Below are positions 8,442 through 11,047 of a stretch of DNA of 11,047 nt, in pieces. The notes under the pieces are model-generated. The model was not told the origin of the DNA. It made no database searches and was given only the letters and a program-made list of their open reading frames with translations. Positions within the stretch are counted from its first letter, which is position 1, and every line of letters begins with the position of its first letter. Origin of the DNA: Synechococcaceae cyanobacterium RL_1_2 (GTDB lineage: Bacteria; Cyanobacteriota; Cyanobacteriia; Cyanobacteriales; JAAUPO01); NCBI GenBank assembly GCA_012033095.1, contig JAAUPO010000029.1, positions 1-11,047 on the forward strand, read 5' to 3'. Both the position numbers and the translations under genes were made by a program.

Positions 8442-8577
8442 TTAGAAGCTGTTTATAAAATCAATTTAATTTGCATTTTGCCCCCTAAATCCCCCAAAGT
8501 TGGGAGATTTTTAATGATTTTCCAAGAATTTCTCCCCCAGCATTGGGGGCAGGGGGGCTTTATCAATCAGCTCTTAG
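8442..8577 (+). repeat. C/G-rich MITE-like element, copy 2
   Basis: It has the same architecture as 7404-7542. Imperfect outer inverted ends (TTAGAAGCTGTTTATAAA near 8442-8459; TTTATCAATCAGCTCTTAG near 8559-8577) surround the identical 18-bp block GCCCCCTAAATCCCCCAA (8480-8497) and the G-rich arm TTGGGGGCAGGGGGGC. The two copies flank the DUF2232 gene in the same orientation. Confidence 0.6.
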
Positions 8578-8726
8578 GTTATAAGTTCAAATCGCTAGGG
8601 TTGAGACAAGTCAAAAGCCTAGCTATTTGAACAAAAGTTAATCTATAGCTGTAACTTTTTGATTTGGCTTAATCAAGCCCTCCAAACGCAGGGGATGTAA
8701 GGGGTAGTATTACGTCACTGCTTGAA

Positions 8727-8745
8727 CTTTTTAACCATCCTCTTA
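8727..8745 (+). repeat. Repeat tip just beyond the solute-binding protein gene
   Basis: CTTTTTAACCATCCTCTTA differs at only two of 19 positions from the consensus CTTTTCAAACATCCTCTTA, derived from the tips at 1570 and 7524. It starts 12 bp past the stop codon at 8758. No clear partner end was found in 8580-8726, which otherwise shows no gene. Confidence 0.45.
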
Positions 8746-8757
8746 AAATTTGGGGTG

Positions 8758-10390
8758 CTATTCCTTCGTAATTAGGGTAAAAGGAATGGTTTGGGATGGA
8801 TTCAAATTAACCCCTTTAACCGTGTTTTGGTAAAAGAGATAATCCTTCGTTTGCCAGAGGGGAATATAGGGCACATCCTCGGCAACGATGGTTTGTAGTT
8901 CTCCAAATAGGGTGGTGCGCTTGGTGGGATCAGCTTCCTGCCGTTGTTGATCAATTAGGTCATTCACCTTGTCATTGTAATAAAAAGAGCCCTGGGTTTG
9001 GGAGCCACCGGAAACGCAACCAGTTTCTGGTGAGCCTTCAGCACAATCAATGAATGGCTGTAAAAAGTTATCGGGATCAAGAAAGTCAGGATACCAATCC
9101 ACTAAAGCCGTTTGATAGGAGCCTTTCCCAATATTGCCAAAGAAAGAAGTTCCTTCTACGGTTTTGGGTTCAAAGATTAATGCCCCACCTAATTCTTTGT
9201 CTGCTAAGGCTTTGAGGGTACTAGCCACTACCCCTCTAGTTCTAGAGCCGGAGGGATACCATACTTCAATGACCGCCGGTTTTTCTGGGGTAAATCCTGC
9301 TTCCGCTAATAGTTGTTTGGCTTTTTCCCCGTCGGCATCACCATACAGGGTTTGGAAGGTGGGTTGATAACTAGTAAAGGCTTTGGGGATGAGACTATAC
9401 AATGGTTCCCCCTGGCCATTTAAGACCCGCTCATTAATTAATTGCCGATCGAGCATGGCCGCGATCGCTTGACGCACCGGTTTTTGATCTAGGGGAGCTT
9501 GATTACGATTAAGGGACATAAAACTAACGGAGGTGCCTCCTACTTCTAGCACTTGACCTTTACCGTTGGTAACATCGGCTTCTAAACTTTTGACCTGTTC
9601 TGGATCAAGGGAAGAAGCGGTTAAATCCACCGCTCCAGTACGGAAACTATTAAATAAATTAGCGGCGTTATTATCGTAAATTTGAATATCAATACCTTTA
9701 TTTTTGGGTGCTTCGCCCCAGTATTCCCCAAAGGGATCGAGGGTAATGGTGTCGGTACTATACTGGGCAAGGCGATAGGGGCCTGTCCCAATTAATGTAT
9801 TCGGCTCGAACTTCCCAGCACCAATTTCATAACTTTGGGGAGAAACCGCCCCAGTACCAGCAAAGGCAAGCAAAGAAGTAAACGCAGCGAAGGGTTTTTT
9901 TAGAGTGATGGTGATCTCATAATCTCCGGTTGCTTCTACTTTTCCACTGCGTCACTGAGTAAAATGAAGGTTTCCCACCATTGGTCATAAAGCGATCGAG
10001 GGAAAATTTCATTGCTTCGGCATTAAAATCTGCTCCGTCATGGAACTTAACCCCTTCCCGCAGAGGGATTTTATAGACTAAACCATCTTCGCTAATGGTG
10101 GGCATCCCTGTGGCTAATAGCGGTTTAAGTTCCGTGGTACCCACTTCATAGGTATATAGGGTTTCGGTGACATTATAAATAATATTGAGACCAGCCACCT
10201 CGTAGCTATCCGCTGGATCGATCGTGCGGGGTTTTGATGTGCTTCCAACTATGACCCGTTCCGATTCATTTCCCTCTGAGGTATTTGGATCAACGTTATT
10301 TTTTACTTGATTACCACAACCTACGCTTAGGGCCATAATTAGGGGTAACGCTGAACCAAGTTTGATCAGGGAAATTGATTTTAAAGCCAT
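8758..10390 (-). CDS. Family 5 solute-binding lipoprotein of a peptide/nickel-type ABC importer, two frame breaks
   Basis: A periplasmic lipid-anchored binding protein of the DppA/OppA/NikA family, 544 residues after correction, a normal length. The ligand is not determinable from sequence. Residues 1-24 are a lipoprotein signal peptide with lipobox LSVGC (Cys25), then a polar linker. Recognisable family segments are PRTIDPADSYEVAG, NVTETLYTYE, REGVKFHDGADFNAEAMKFS, IGTGPYRLAQY, PVRQAIAAMLDRQLIN, LLAEAGFTPEKP and VPYIPLWQTKDYLFY. The chosen start is ATG 10390, directly before the signal peptide. Two single-base losses near 9957-9961 (T4 for T5) and 9938-9941 (A4 for A5) break the frame; restoring both gives KPSFLLSDAVEKVEATGDYE and exactly 545 codons. 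No permease or ATPase genes are adjacent, so the transporter is encoded elsewhere, as is usual in cyanobacteria. Confidence 0.88.
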
Positions 10391-10437
10391 AGGAAATGAA
10401 ATTTTGCTAAGGATTAATCGACATAGTAAAAGTTAGG

Positions 10438-10600
10438 TCATTCTAACCTGTTTACTTCAGAAATTACCGGAGGCCGATCGCGGTTCTGATGGCGAATAAT
10501 TTCACCCATGGGAGTTTCACCATCCCCGATCAATTGTTCTCCTTGGTCAAAAATAGGTTTCAGACTTGACCTGACCCCCTTAGTACCGGACAAAAACAGG
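10438..10600 (-). pseudogene. C-terminal fragment of an unidentified protein, cut by a MITE
   Basis: One minus-strand frame reads KPIFDQGEQLIGDGETPMGE then IIRHQNRDRPPVISEVNRLE and stops with TGA at 10440-10438. Composition and the polar/hydrophobic pattern look like real protein, and a HIP1-like GCGATCG lies in it. Upstream the frame meets a stop in the end of the 122-bp element (10598-10719), and nothing coding continues on the far side, so the 5' part is lost or moved. It ends 48 bp before the start of the solute-binding protein gene. I do not recognise the family. Confidence 0.45.
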
Positions 10601-10719
10601 ACTTACGCAAAAATTTCGATTCTGTCTCCTGGGAACCATGATGTTTGGGGATATTTGGGGATAATCGTTCAAGCAAGTCCCCAAATTTGGGGGATTTAGG
10701 GGACTTGTGCGTAAGTCCT
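10598..10719 (+). mobile_element. 122-bp MITE with 12-bp perfect terminal inverted repeats
   Basis: AGGACTTACGCA (10598-10609) and TGCGTAAGTCCT (10708-10719) are perfect inverted ends. Inside are a tandem 10-bp repeat, TTTGGGGATA (10644-10663), and a hairpin with 9-bp arms, CAAGTCCCC (10674-10682) and GGGGACTTG (10699-10707). Ends of this type recur in cyanobacterial intergenic regions. There is no coding capacity, so it would depend on a transposase in trans. No clear target duplication is visible. Confidence 0.75.
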
Positions 10720-11047
10720 AAAAAATCAACAACAGAAGACTAAGATCGGTTATAAGATTTACGAGATAAGGCTTTTGAGCTTATTAGGCTAAATTCTTGT
10801 CGAGAAAACCTAACTACAGGACAAAAACCTTAAACCCTTGCCACATCAGCACTCTAGTGAAATCGGTTGTAATCTTTACCGTGTAAAGCTCCCAGACCTA
10901 TTTACTGTTTTGGTAGTCCTATACAAGTAAGGATCAGGAAGATTAAACCCCTTGATAATCAATTATCCTGGGTCTAAATATCCTTACAGCTTTAGCACTA
11001 CCACCGTTTTTTGCGCAACTTGTGTCCTAGTAGTTAGCGGGTACTAA
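10720..11047. other. Terminal stretch without recognisable features
   Basis: All six frames are interrupted by stops and no tRNA or known RNA signature was recognised. The only structure noted is an 8-bp inverted pair, GTAAGGAT (10927-10934) and ATCCTTAC (10980-10987), of doubtful meaning. Confidence 0.5.

Noticed and set aside
9134..9367. 77-codon plus-strand frame inside the solute-binding protein gene
   Set aside because: It is a shadow of well-conserved binding-protein coding sequence.
10720..11047. tRNA or structured RNA gene
   Set aside because: No cloverleaf, T-loop consensus or known RNA signature was found, only a weak 8-bp inverted pair.

Overview
The window looks cyanobacterial, most like a Synechocystis-type unicellular strain. 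The octamer GCGATCGC (HIP1) recurs throughout, gene products resemble cyanobacterial families, and the gaps carry short palindromic repeats of cyanobacterial type. The first ~190 bases do not fit: they are GC-rich, lack HIP1 and read as part of an unrelated protein, so they are probably a chimeric join or contamination. All recognisable genes lie on the minus strand.

Layout by window coordinate: 1-~190, foreign coding fragment. ~191-1281, N-terminal part of a heavy-metal P1B-type ATPase, cut off at the join. 1282-1695, gap with a 101-bp MITE-like element and a solitary repeat tip. 1696-3447, ABC exporter half-transporter with an Asp in place of the catalytic Glu. 3448-3745, gap with a dyad, a repeat relic, a second 101-bp element in the opposite orientation, and 25-bp tandem repeats that run into the end of the next gene. 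3746-6731, a ~995-residue plasmid replication protein of the cyanobacterial CyRepA1 type (DUF3854/TOPRIM-like plus helicase). 6732-6797, its promoter, enclosed by a 14-bp perfect inverted repeat. 6798-7578, gap without a convincing gene, ending in a C/G-rich MITE-like element. 7579-8305, DUF2232-type membrane protein. 8306-8757, gap with 15-bp tandem repeats, a hairpin and a second C/G-rich element. 8758-10390, family 5 (peptide/nickel type) solute-binding lipoprotein. 10438-10600, C-terminal remnant of an unidentified gene ending at a 122-bp MITE (10598-10719). 10720-11047, nothing recognised.

Each of the five main genes has at least one single-base frame break, mostly in homopolymers, while the protein on both sides stays conserved. 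When the indels are corrected, each complete gene becomes a whole number of codons of normal length (583, 995, 241 and 544 residues). This points to sequencing error more than to gene decay. The genes do not form one pathway. The most distinctive system is the replication gene with its symmetric promoter/operator and its 3' tandem repeats, which suggests that the window is plasmid DNA or holds an integrated plasmid module.
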